This document shows, piece after piece, positions 42,093 through 54,000 of a DNA stretch of 64,000 nt. The position numbers and the translations under genes are program-made. Position 1 is the stretch's first letter, and each line of letters begins with the position of its first letter. Below the pieces are notes generated by a model, which worked only from the letters and a program-made list of their open reading frames with translations, did not search any database and was not told the origin of the DNA. This stretch comes from Lepus europaeus (Eukaryota; Chordata; Mammalia; Lagomorpha; Leporidae), in NCBI RefSeq assembly GCF_033115175.1, contig NC_084836.1, positions 76,474,253 to 76,538,252 on the forward strand, written 5' to 3'.

Positions 42093-45000
42093 GTGTGCTG
42101 GAGGCGGGGCCTGAGGGTGGGGGGGATGACAGCGACCCCAGTACCAGGTGAGGTAGGGTGCCAGGCGCGCAGCGAGAGCGCTATCGGGTAACTCGCTTTG
42201 CAGTGGAGGACACCGGCCCGGACAGCCAGGATGCACCTGCCGGGTCCTGGGGCCGCCGCGCGCCGCTCCCGACCCCTCGTGCCCGGCACCCCAGGGCGCC
42301 CGCTGCCTCGCCTCTCCCTGGCTGTGGGCGCCCCTGCGCGCTGCCCTTCCTCCTGGCCCACCCGGTCCCAGCCGAGGGTAGCCGGGTGGCCGCGGCCTTC
42401 CCCGACCTCCTCCTAGGAGCAGATGCTGGGGCCCCGTCTCCTCTCGTGGCCTTTCGGAGAGCTGGCTGCCGCACCTGCTCTTCCGCTCCCGGCCCCCGGC
42501 CCCACCTTCGGAAAACAGAAGTGATGTTGAAGTCAAGCCTTGCAGGTGTTTTCTGACTGGGTGCCCTCGTCTGTGAGGTTTCGGGGTTCTGGCCTTTGTC
42601 CCACCCTCGCTGTTTCAGGATTTTAGTGCCCGGTTTTGTTAGCTAAAAATTGAAACGTGCTCTTTAAACATAGCTTTCAATATGAGATACTTCCAATTCG
42701 CTTTCCAGTTTTGGGTTCTGAACTTTATAATTTTGAATTTCTTTTTAAGTTTCTTTTTAATTTACTTATTTGAAAGACAGACTTAGAGCGATAGATCTTC
42801 CATCCGCTGGTTCGCTCCCCAAATGGCCGCAACAGCCAGTGCTGGGCCAGGTGGAGGCCAGGAGCCAGGAGCCAGGAGCTTCCTCCTGGTCTACAAGGTT
42901 GTAGGGGCCCAAGCACTTGAGCCATCCCATCCTCCACTGCTTTCCCAGGTGCATTAGCTGGGAGCTGGATCAGAAGTGGAGCAGCCAGGGCTCGAACCGG
43001 TGCCCATATGGGATGCTGACGTGGCAGACGGTGGCTTAACCCACTGTGCCACAGCGCCGGCCCCCATAACTTTGAATTTTGAGAGAGGACCTAGAGACCT
43101 CCCTGACCAAGCTCAGGGGTGGCACTGACTGATTTATATGCTGATGGAAATGTGACAGGTATGTTAGTCATCAGCAGTGTGCTGAGAGGAGAGGCAGTTG
43201 TTGCATGGACTGGGTTTGTTCGTTCGTGGTGGAGGCACTCATTTTGAAAGAGAACCGTAGCAGAGGAGCATCCTGGCTCCAGGAGGGCGACTGGGGAGAA
43301 GATTGATGGTGGTGGTCAGCTTCCTGGGCCGGATCAGGAAGCAGCTCCATCACCTGTCCTGTCAGGTGACCAACCCTCCTGGATTGCTGTGTACTCCAGT
43401 TTCCCGTTAGTGCTAACCCTGGCAAGCTGGGACAAGTTGGTCACTTGCTTACTTTGGATATTGTGAAGTAAGCTTCTGTTGGTGATCCAGTGGCAATGGT
43501 TTACTTGTGAAAACATGAGAGATGAAAGAGCAGGTGGCTTTGAGTTTGTCCTGAGGTGCAGTGTATGGAAAACCAGGGCACAGAGCACCTGAGGGCCCTT
43601 GTTGGGGGGGTGTCCAACTCTCAGGTGGGCTGTTCTGGCCCCAGAGCAGAGGGCCAGACTTAATTACATTGTTTTCTTCAGTTTCTCTCTGGGGATTTCT
43701 TTCTTAATGACAGGTAAATTGCACGCTTCAAAGTCATCTGCCACCTGATCTTTTCCATCTGTGTTCATCTACACATGTGCCTTTCACATTTCTGTTTAAA
43801 TAAAAGATACTCTCTTGACCTCTCTGCTCGTGAACATTGTCATACTTTTCCTGTGTTTTTCTCTTTCTCTTCTTAATCTGCTGATCCCTTTGCCACGTGT
43901 CTGCCAGGAGTCTCTTTCAAAGCAAGTTCTTGTCACCCCCCACTTCTTTCCACACTTGTTATTATAACACTGTCACTGTTTTTGTTATGCAATTCCCTCA
44001 GTATTGTTCATTTCATTTATGGTCATTTCTGGTAAGTCGTCTGAGTTCAGAGTCAGCCAGGAAAACCCTGTGTACGGTGGGTGCAGTAAAGGAATCTAAA
44101 GTAGTACAACACTGTTAGAATAAACTCTGGACGTGCTCAGTGAAATAAAGAAAGCCTGGAAAGACATTATGCAACTGACACAGCAGAAGTGCGATAGTAG
44201 ATTTTACCAGTGAAAGGACCCCCTTGAGAAAAATTGGCTGGCTCTTTTCCCGACTCTTGGCTTGGAAGGTAGTGTGAGCTACTGGTAAAGGCATTGCGTG
44301 AGTGAGGCGGTTTATATAGAGTTAGAGAGCAGTGTAGTCAGAAGAGAAATGAAGACAAATGCAGGAGGATAGAATTGATTAAGAAGCATGTTTTTAAAAT
44401 GATGCTTTGGAAATAAGATTTTATGGCAAAGCTCTTGAATTTCTGTATTTGGGCTATAACAGAGTTTGGTTGTTAAATCCTCCCCCCACCCCCACCCCCA
44501 TGTGAAACATAGATGAGCTAAGCACTGTAACATACCAGGACAAGCTTATCATGATGTTTTGACATCAGGTTCCCCAAGAACTTTACAGACTATGTTGAAA
44601 GGATACTTGTTCCTAAAACCATTCCTTCCCTTTTGAAGTATAGTTCTGTCTAGGAAGGGAACTGTTTAATGTTTGTATATAATTGCTTAGGAGTGAAGAG
44701 TGAGTACGTTGAGAAGGCAAGAGCTGCTTTAAAAAAAATAAAGTTCTGAAGGATTCTAGACTAATTAAAGGTCTCTACCCCATCCACTTCCCGTTTTCCT
44801 TTTCAAGATTGCGGAGTGAAGGGGCAGAGTGGAGAAACTGGGTAATCATGAATTCACGATTTCATATGGACTTAGGAATCTGGATTTCTCGGCTCAGCTC
44901 CGTGCTGGGTGTGTGTTTCCAAATGGCTCCTTTAACTTGTTTCTGGTGATTTTTTTTTTCCCAAGGATAAAATAACACATTTGGTCTAAAGACTATGAAA

Positions 45001-48000
45001 AATAAAAACAATCAAGATACAGTCACTTCTGGAGAGGGGCCTTCTTGCTGTTTCACCATCTCTTAAGTTCCAGGGCTCAGCTTGACACCTCAGGTGGCTG
45101 GTGTTTCATGGATTTGGGACTTAAAAGTTTTCTACAAAAACCCCAGTCAGTTTTGGTGTCTTGGAGTCTGTGCTTCGAGACTCCCACCCGTTGTTCAAGG
45201 CCCTGGTGCCTGGTGTGCAGGAAGCCTTAGAGAATGCCTTTTGGAGGTAGCTGGTGCAATGAGAGGGCATTTTGTAATTTGTGGCCAGGCCACTGGTAAT
45301 TGTCAGGTCCTGTTGCAGCACCAAGATTGTGCCCTTGCCCTTAGAGACCTAGGATATTTCAGGGTGATGGGCGTCCTCCCGAGAGATTGGAGACAAACAG
45401 GTTGATTCCTCAGACTGCACCTGGATGTGTCGACACAGAATGGGACCCTGCGATGCTTTGTCAGTGAAAATGAAGATGGATAAATGCAACATCCTTTATT
45501 TAAGTTAAAATAGCACGGTGTACATAGCCGGAGAGAGGCAAACATGGAAAAAAGGCAGAGGAGCTGTAGACTGAGTTTGCAGGACCCAACAGTGAGGAGG
45601 GCTCTGGCAAAGCTTTAGAACCTTGGTTTAGAATTAAGTGTGGCACCCGGTCCAGAGGTTCAGAGGTTCAGAGGTCCAGGGGTCCAGGAACCACGTTTAC
45701 CTCATTTATATCATGAGCTGGTTCTGTCCCACATGCCTCCTAACCACACATAGCTGGTGGCAGCTGTATTTCTGTCATACAGAAAGTTCCATCCGATAGC
45801 TGTGTAAGGAGTTGTGTTGAAGCTATGGTTCTAGAACCTGGCCAGAGACCTCTCCAGTAGAGGCTGTGTGATGATCAGGTGAGGGAGGGGAGTTGGAGGA
45901 GGCTTGTGGTGTCCAGTTGCATGTTGAGAACAACTTGCAAAGAGAAAAGGGTTCTTGGGCCCACTCTGGACCTCCCATACCACAGTTCTCCAGACTTTGT
46001 TAAAGCTGCTCAGGTTACGTTGAGGTAGGAGAAGCAGGCACCTTTGGGAACGGTAGACTCAGTGGCTTCCAGGTGACTATGAGTGGGCATCACTGGTCCC
46101 TGTGGGGATGGGTGATGTGATGTGGGTGTCAGGAGGTTGTCCCCAGATTTTGGCTGCCTTTCTACCTTTCAGGGACAGCAGGAGGTTTGATTTGGACAAA
46201 ACTGAGCTTTTTAAAAACGTGTTGTCAAGGGACAATCGGTTATCCACGCGAGGCTTCCCAGGCCCTGAAGGAGATGAGTAAACCGGTTTTTTAAAAATGC
46301 AACGGGCGGTGTGGTAAAGGAAAGTTAACAGTTTAGGAGTTTGAGACAAATGAGAAGGCTCTGTTTTCGGTAGAATCACGTTAGGCAGGGAAAAACATAG
46401 CAGCACCTCAGTCAGATTGGCACCTTAAGGTGAAAGATTGCACAACGCTTCCTCCACTGGGGCCAGGGCGCCGATTGCATCATCTTTCTTTTTCTTTTTT
46501 TTTTTTTTTTCCCACCCGCCCCTCCTGCATCATCTTTCTTAACAGTACTGGAGTGGCTGGGCCCGCAGCCGCACATCCTCACTGCCTGCCTTTTCAGTGT
46601 GGTTCTCTCTTTGGGATTCCGGTTTTAAAGAAACCACATTATCGGAAGCGCTCTGCCATTTGTACTTGTGACCAGCGCTGCCTCATTGGACAGGTGCCTT
46701 GTTCTGTCCCTGTGTTGAAAGACTGGAGCTCCTTTCAAGAGAACCCCTTGAGTTAAAGAGTATGGTGGCCTCTGGAGAGGCAGCTGGCCTAGGGGAGCCA
46801 AAGAAATCTTTATTGAAATGTGAGTCACATACCATAAAACTCACCCATTTAACAACATCCAATCCATTGGTTTTTAGTGTAATTATAGAGCTTTGCAACA
46901 ATACCACAATCTGTTTAGAACATCCCCCTCCCCCCTCAAAGAAACCTTTTACTTAAGGAATACAAACTTCGTGCATTTCCTAGGTACAACTTTAGGAACG
47001 CAGTGATTCTTTCCACCATACCTGCCCTCCCCCCAACCCTTCCACCCTTCCCCCTCCTCCCTCTCCACCTTCTATCATTCCCAGTCCCATTCTCCACTAA
47101 GATCCATTTTCAATTAACTTTATATGTAGAAGACCAACTCTATACTAAGTAAAGAATTCAACAATTTGCAAGAAAAAAAAAAACCCGTAGAATATGTTTA
47201 TCACTATTTTTTTTTAGTTGAGGTGGAATTCCCCTTATACAGTTAACCATTTAAGGTTCGGTGGGCGTGTGTGTTCACGGTGTTGAACAACCACCAGCTC
47301 TCCAGTTTCAGTAGCTTTTCATCACCCCATAAAAACACCTTGTACCATTAAATGCTCTCAGCTTGCCCCTCACACAGATGTCCATCAGCAGGTGAGTGGA
47401 TGGACAGATTGTGGTGTACACATGCGGTGGAATCTTCTTTAGCCCGTAAAGAAACCATGTGCTGGTGGTGCATACTGCATCTTGGGTGAACCTGGAAAAT
47501 GTTCTGCCGAGGTACAGGAGCAGACCACAGAAGATCGCAGATTGTGTGATTCATTTTGTAGGAAATACCCAGGCTGGGCAAATGACCATGAACTTTTACA
47601 GAGTTTCCAAATGCCAGCTCGAGGGCTTTCAGTCTGGGTGCCCTCTGCCCCATCCTCTGGTGTTGGCAGGCTGTGGTTAGTGGTGAGAATTGGATCTGGC
47701 TCGTAGTCAGGCTCTCTGAGTTCAGAGGGTCGTGGGCAAGCTGGCTGGGCCCTTCGCTGCCTGCTTTCCACATGGTGTAGCATATTCTGATTTGTTATGC
47801 TTTTTTTCATTTTTATGACCCTCACCCCTTCCCTTGCTGTATGTAGGCCTCTCCAGATGCATTCGCCTGCTTCATGTTGGGTCACAGTTGATCAGTGCCT
47901 GATAGTCATTTGCATGCCTGTGGTTCTTGAAGTTCCTTGCCTGTTTTAAATCAGTTACATTATAAGGCAAGGTTTTTGTGGGCTGGGGTTTGGGCAGGAG

Positions 48001-51000
48001 AGGGAGGGCAGAGTCGACCTGGCTTTTCCCTTCCTGGCCACCTACCCTTGTCCAAGAGCTTGGATTTGCAGCATTCTGTTTGGGTTTATGGGACCTTGGA
48101 CACCTCCTTTCCTACAGAATAAAGCAAGTAAGACTCTCACCCCTCCTGGGTGAAGATTCTGAGCCCCCTGTGAGCAAAAAGAAGGAAGTTAGGGACAAAA
48201 TTAGTTTTTGGAAAATAGACACATTAGAATCCTCAGTAGCAAATGGCCAGTGTGAAAGGAGAAAAGAGGTGCTATGCCCATTTTTCTCTGGAGGAGAGGG
48301 CAGGTTGCACCTTCAACACTGTGTTTGTTCAGTGCTGTGCTTTCTGTGTAACTGCAGGACATGTTTCAAGCCAAGCTTCTTACCGCTCTTATGAGGATCT
48401 GCTTAACTTGTTTCTCATTACAGATTCCTGGCATCCTTCTGAGCCTTTACCTGCAGCATTTTTTTCTTAAAAGATTTATTTATTTATTTGAGAGGCAGAG
48501 TTACAGAAGGAGAGACAGAGAGAGGTCTTCCATCTACTGGTTCATTCCTCAGTTGGCTGCAGTGTCTGAAGCTGGGCCAATGCAAAGCCAGGAGCCAGGA
48601 GCTTCTTCTGGGTCTCCCACGTGGGTGCAGGGGCCCAAGCACTTGGGACATCTTCCACTGCTTTCCCAGGCCATAGCAGAGAGCTGGATCGGAAGAGGAG
48701 CAGCCGAGACTAGAACCAGTGCCCATATGGGATGCCAGCACAGGCGGAGGTTTTACCCACTATGCCACAGTGCCGGCCCTGTTGCAGCACTTTTAGTGCC
48801 TGCCTGTCTGATAACAGTCTGTTCATGATGAGTGAGGGATTCTCTAAGAAGATACAGTTCTGTTGTCTGCCATGCTTCTCATTTCTTTCTCAGACCTCAC
48901 CAGCAGAGTCTTTAACATCCGTGTCTCTACTAGCAGTGTATGCAAGGAAATCTGGGCTTTTTCTCTGCAGTTCCTCATAATTCTTCCTCTACTCACAGCC
49001 TGAGTTACGTTGAAGTAATGGAAAGCTGCTTCTACATTTTGTGGAAATTAGTTTAATTGGAAAACCATAGTAATTTTCTGTGACTGCCAAAACAAAATAC
49101 CACACACTTAGTGGCATAAATAGCATAGCTTTATTTGTTTAAAGATTTATTTTATTTATTTTAAAGACAGAATTACAGAGAGAGGTAGAAACAGAGAGGT
49201 CTTCCATCCACTGGTTCACTCCCCAGATGGCCGCAACGGCTCGAGCTGTGCCGATCCAAAGCCAGGAGCCAGGAGCTTCTTCCAGGTCTCCCACGTGAGT
49301 GCAGGGGCCTAAGGACCTGGGCCGTCCTCTACTGCTTTCCCAGGCCATAGCAGGGAGCTGGATTTGAAGAGGTGCAGCTGAGACTAGAACCGGTGCTCAT
49401 CTGGAATGCCAGCACTTCAGGCCAGAGCTTTAACCTGCTGTGCCACAGCGCTGCCCAGATTCATTTTTTTACGGTTCTCAGAAGTGTGATAAGTGTTTGG
49501 TCTATCAGGTTAGTCACTGGTTGAGATGCCTGCCTCCCATATTGCAGTGCCTGGATTTGGTCCAGCTTCCTGCTAATGCACACCATGGGAGGCAGTTGAT
49601 GATGGCTCAAGTAGTGAGGTTCCTGTTACCCACATGGGAGACCTGGATTGAGTTTGCGGTGTCAGCCCCTGCTCAGCCCTGGCCATTGCAGGCATTTGGG
49701 GAGTGAACTTACAGATGGGTTCTTATTGTCTCTGTCTGTTTCTCTGCTTCTAAAAAACAAAGTCTGGACAGGTGTCAGCCATGCTGAATTCAAGGGTCAG
49801 TGTCAGTGGACCGTGTTCCTTGCTGGAGGCTCTTGGGGGGACACTGGTTCCGGGCACTCGAGGCACTAGTAGAATTCAGTGCTCTTTGGCTGTGGCGTCC
49901 AAAGCATCTGCAGGAGTGTACTTTATGAGAGCCACTGTCTCCCTGTCCCAGTCTTTCATTTCCAATAGAAACGGAAGGATTTGCTTTATTTTCTGATGCA
50001 TGTTCATAAGTGGCAGGCCGCTGAGCTTGCCCTGCCCAACCTATTAAGGCACAGTGAGGAGCCCAGGGCTCTCGGAGTGAAGAAACCAGCCTGCAGATGC
50101 TTGACCGGCGGCTGGGCTGTGAGGACCAGCGCCTAGATTACCCCATACCCAGAGCAGAGTCAGTGAGGCACATTTGAGTGGCTGGAGACCTGCCCTTAAA
50201 GTAACTCTCCTTTGTTAAGTGTGAGTCAGCGTTTTCATTTTACTAGCCACTGCAACCTGCAACTCTTTCTTCCCGGTTCTTATGCCCAGCAGTTTAGTGA
50301 GTTTTGACCTTGTAGGGCTCGGCCAAGGGCTCACAATTGGGAACATAGTTGATTAGGGTGTCCCACACAGTTGGAAGATTCCTTTCTTCAGGAAAGAAGA
50401 AAGACATTGTTTGCCAATCCTAGCAAACAGTGCTAAAGTTTACTTACAAGAGGTCAGCGACCTGCAGTGGGGAAGCTGGCCGTGTGGCTGTGCTCCTGCG
50501 ACCGGGTGTTCAGACCAGCCGTGCGCCTTTCCGCGAGGCCTGCTGACTCCGTGGTGTCTTTTGCTTTTGGCAGCTCCTTCAGCGGCAGAGTCTTCCGAGT
50601 AACCTTCCTGATGCTGGCTGTCTCCCTCACCGTGCCCCTGCTTGGAGCTGTGATGCTGCTGGATTCTCCCATAGATCCACAGCCTCTAAGGTGAGCTGCC
50701 TGGCGATCCCTGGGAAGGGTTGTTGGAGGAACTGTAATAGGCTGATGAAATCTCTTGGGAGAGAGGGGTGGTTAACTCCATCTGATCGGGGAGGTAAGTT
50801 ATGAGAAGTAGAGCCTTGTGGTTTTCTTATTTATTAAAAAAAAATTTGTTTGAAAGGCAGAGAGAGATCTCTCACCCACTGGTTGACCTTTCAATGCCTG
50901 CAGCAACCGGGCTGGGCCAGGCTGAAGCTAATACTCAGAAGCTCAGCCGAGGTCTCCTGTGTGGGAGACTGGGACCCAACTACTTGAGCTATCTCCTGCT

Positions 51001-54000
51001 GCTTCATAGGGTACACATTAGGAGGGAGCTGGCCTTGGGAGCAGAACTGGGACTTGAACCCAGGCACTTTGGTATAGAATGTGGGTGTCCCACACATTGT
51101 CTGAAATATTACACCAAATACCTACTCTCTGATTTATTTAGTTCCTGAGTTTTTAAATTTTATTTTTTACTTATCTGAAAGGCAGACAGAGAGAGACGGA
51201 GACTGACAGAGAGAGATTTTCCATCTACTGATTCACAAATACCCACCACAGCTTAGGCTGGGCCAGGCCAAAGCCAGGAGCCAGGAACTCAAGCCTGGGT
51301 CTCCCGTGTGGGTGGCAGGGACTCAGATACATGAGCCATCACTGCTGCCTCCACGGGTGCACATTAGCAGGAAATTGGAATTAGAAGTGGTTTATCTAAT
51401 TAATTAGAAGTGATTCAATTAACTAAAAGTGTATTCAGCATCTAGTATGCTTAAGGTCGGTGATGCAGAGATACAAAGTGGGCACAGCTCTAACCTTATA
51501 TTGACATATAATATGCAAGAGTCAGCCTTTTATTGTGTCTTTTAAAATTAAGATTTATTTATGTATTTGAAAGGCAGAGTTACAGAGAAAGAGGTAGAGA
51601 GAGAGAGATCTTCCATCCACTGGTTCACTTCCCAATGGCTGGAGCTGGGCAAGTTGGAAGCCAGGAGCCAGGAGTGTCTTCCAGGTCTCCCACGTGGGTA
51701 GCAGGGACCCAAGCACTTGAGCCATCCTCTACTGCTTTCCCAGGCACATCAACAGGGAGCTGGATTGGAGTTGAGCAGCTGGGACTCGAACCAGCACCCA
51801 TATGGGATGCCAGCATTGTAGGCTGTGGCTTTACCAGCTATGCCATAGCACTGATTCCAACTTTTTATTGTTGGATTTAGAATTATTAAAGGCACAGAGT
51901 GCTGTAAAAACACCATCAGCTCATGTAAGATTGAGGATGAGGGAGGGCCTGAGGCTAGTGGCAGAGTGCTGGCTGTGGAGTTCCTGGTGGGCCAGAGTCC
52001 TCCAAAGAGTATTTTCTGTGTGAACCTGGCCTACAGATGTCCTGGCCGTCCTCTCTTGGGTGCTCTCTGGTTGTTAGGGGTGGGGTCTGTCTGGCTAATC
52101 CCACCACCCTCCTGCTCCATGGAGCTGTCCTTCCAGACTGGAGTCAGGTGCAGGTAGTGTCTGTCCCAGGGGCGTGAAGTCAGCAGCAGGCTGCGGGGCT
52201 TTGCCAACAACCTGCCCTGCAAAGCCGCCAGCGTCTGCCATTTGGGGAGATTAAAGACATGTCCTACATACTCCCCTATGTGACATGCTGATTCACAGTC
52301 AAGGATGACGGGCAGTGCCTTTCAGCCTTTCGCTGGGAGGAGGGAGAGGTGTGGAGCAGGGGGAGAGGTGGTCAGTGTGGTCACACGTGGTTGGAGGCTG
52401 GAGGAAAGCCTGCATCCACCCGGTGGCCCTCAGTCTCAGGGACGTGAGCTCCCATGGAGTGGCAGTGGTCTCGGTTGACTGAGCTTTTTGTAAGCAGTTC
52501 TGAGGTACCACGTCCTGCCTGCAGCAGGAGTCATGGTGTGTGGGGGCAGTTTCTCTTCTTCGCCTGCAAGCCTCCATGGCTTCTACCTGACTTTGATTCA
52601 CTGGGCTTCTGTTGGCTCTCCATGTCCTGGCCACCCCTGAAGGTTGTTGCTATTTTTTATTTTTATTTGAAGATATTTATTTATTTATTTAAAGAGAGAG
52701 GGGGGGAGGGAGGGACAGATAGACAGAGGTGAGAGAGATCTTTCAGATGCCTGCAATAGCAGGGCTGGGCCATACCCAAGCCAGCAGCCCAGAACTCAGC
52801 CTGGGTCTCCAAGGGGTGGTAGGGACCAGATTGGAAACAGAGTGAAGATGTGAACCCATGTCCTCTGATGTGGGATGTGATGACTTCGCTGCTGTGCCAA
52901 CTGCCCACCCCTGAAAAATGTGTTTTTACAAATGGCAAATGACAGTCATACTCTTCTATGAAAGATAATCTTTGTGTTCTTTCTGGATGGAGACCAGCAC
53001 CTTCCCAGAGTGCTTGTGGCCTCATGCTAGCTGCAGGGTTTGCCTGGGGTGTGAGGACCCTGTCCTGCCGTGCATGCTTGCGTAAGGCAGACTTGCCACA
53101 TTCACAGTTGGTAGAGTCAGCATCAATTTTTAGTGAGGTTGATTCTCAGAGGGGCTCCTAAAAAATGATCATGGTAAGGCAGGGCCGTAGTGGAAGAACA
53201 GGACAAAATTAGTTGCTAAACACAAACAGCTCAGCTGAAGCCGTCAGCAGGAGTTACTGGCTGGAGCAAGAGCAGTATGGCCGGTGATGTCCCAGGACTC
53301 TGCCTCATTTCTGCTTCCCTGAGGTGGCCCTTCACTGACATTTTTGCTGCCCAGGCATGGGGAGTGGGGCCCTTCCTTGCCTGTCCTTTGCATTTTCTCA
53401 TATAACTTTTCCTTAAGTCTCCCTGCTAAGCTTATACTCTGGCTGCTTGTGGGCAGGGATGGTGCACTTCACAGGTACTTCCTGAGTGTAGGGGCTGAGG
53501 CCAGCTGTGCGGTGGTGTGCTGCTCTGGCCGGGGCCCACGTGCCCATCCCAGTTGTGTTGAGGTAGGGCCTTCCCAGTGTCAGACTTGGAGCCATGTGTG
53601 CCTGATGCCAAAGCACGCGGTCCTACTTGCCTCCTTTGGCAGTAAAACTCCCGAGTGAAGCCGAGAGCGTTTGTCTCTGCAGCAGGTAGAAAGCCATCAC
53701 TGGGGGAGGATGGAGAGGGAGTTTAATCTGGGGTTCATTGTGCTGGTCTTGTGACGGTGCTGACTCAGGGGGCTGCAGGTAGGAGGTACTCTGTAGCGAG
53801 AGGCCAATGTGGGGGCTGCCGAGGGACCAAGGGGAGAGAGGAGGCGAGAGAGATGATGGGGCCAGACCATGGGACCGCGTAGCCTCTCCAGGGACCGTGG
53901 CCCCGCTGAGGTGGGCAGTGGCAGCCTCGGCAGGCAGGTGCTGTGCTCTGCCGAGGCTTCTGGGTTGAGAATTGCCTGTTGGGACAAGGGAGGAAGCAGG

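Larger units (their letters stand above)
41640..42530. promoter_or_regulatory. APMAP: APMAP CpG island
   Basis: The densest CpG region in the window, spanning the promoter, exon 1 and the start of intron 1. GC content and CpG frequency drop sharply outside. No SINE lies inside it, as is usual for an active constitutive promoter. Confidence 0.85.
42093..50573 (+). other. APMAP: APMAP intron 1
   Basis: Begins in the CpG island. Holds CSINEs at 42741-43065, 48466-48778, 49135-49455 and 49505-49760, an L1M/rabbit-L1 block at 46800-47560, and a micro-retroposon at 46491-46525. 43080-45640, 45700-46475 and 47560-48465 show nothing I recognise. Confidence 0.7.

Noticed and set aside
41955..42536. 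193-codon minus-strand ORF in the APMAP CpG island
   Set aside because: GC-rich DNA lacks stops by chance; composition is Gly/Arg/Pro/Ala and no family is recognised. APMAP exon 1 is the real gene.
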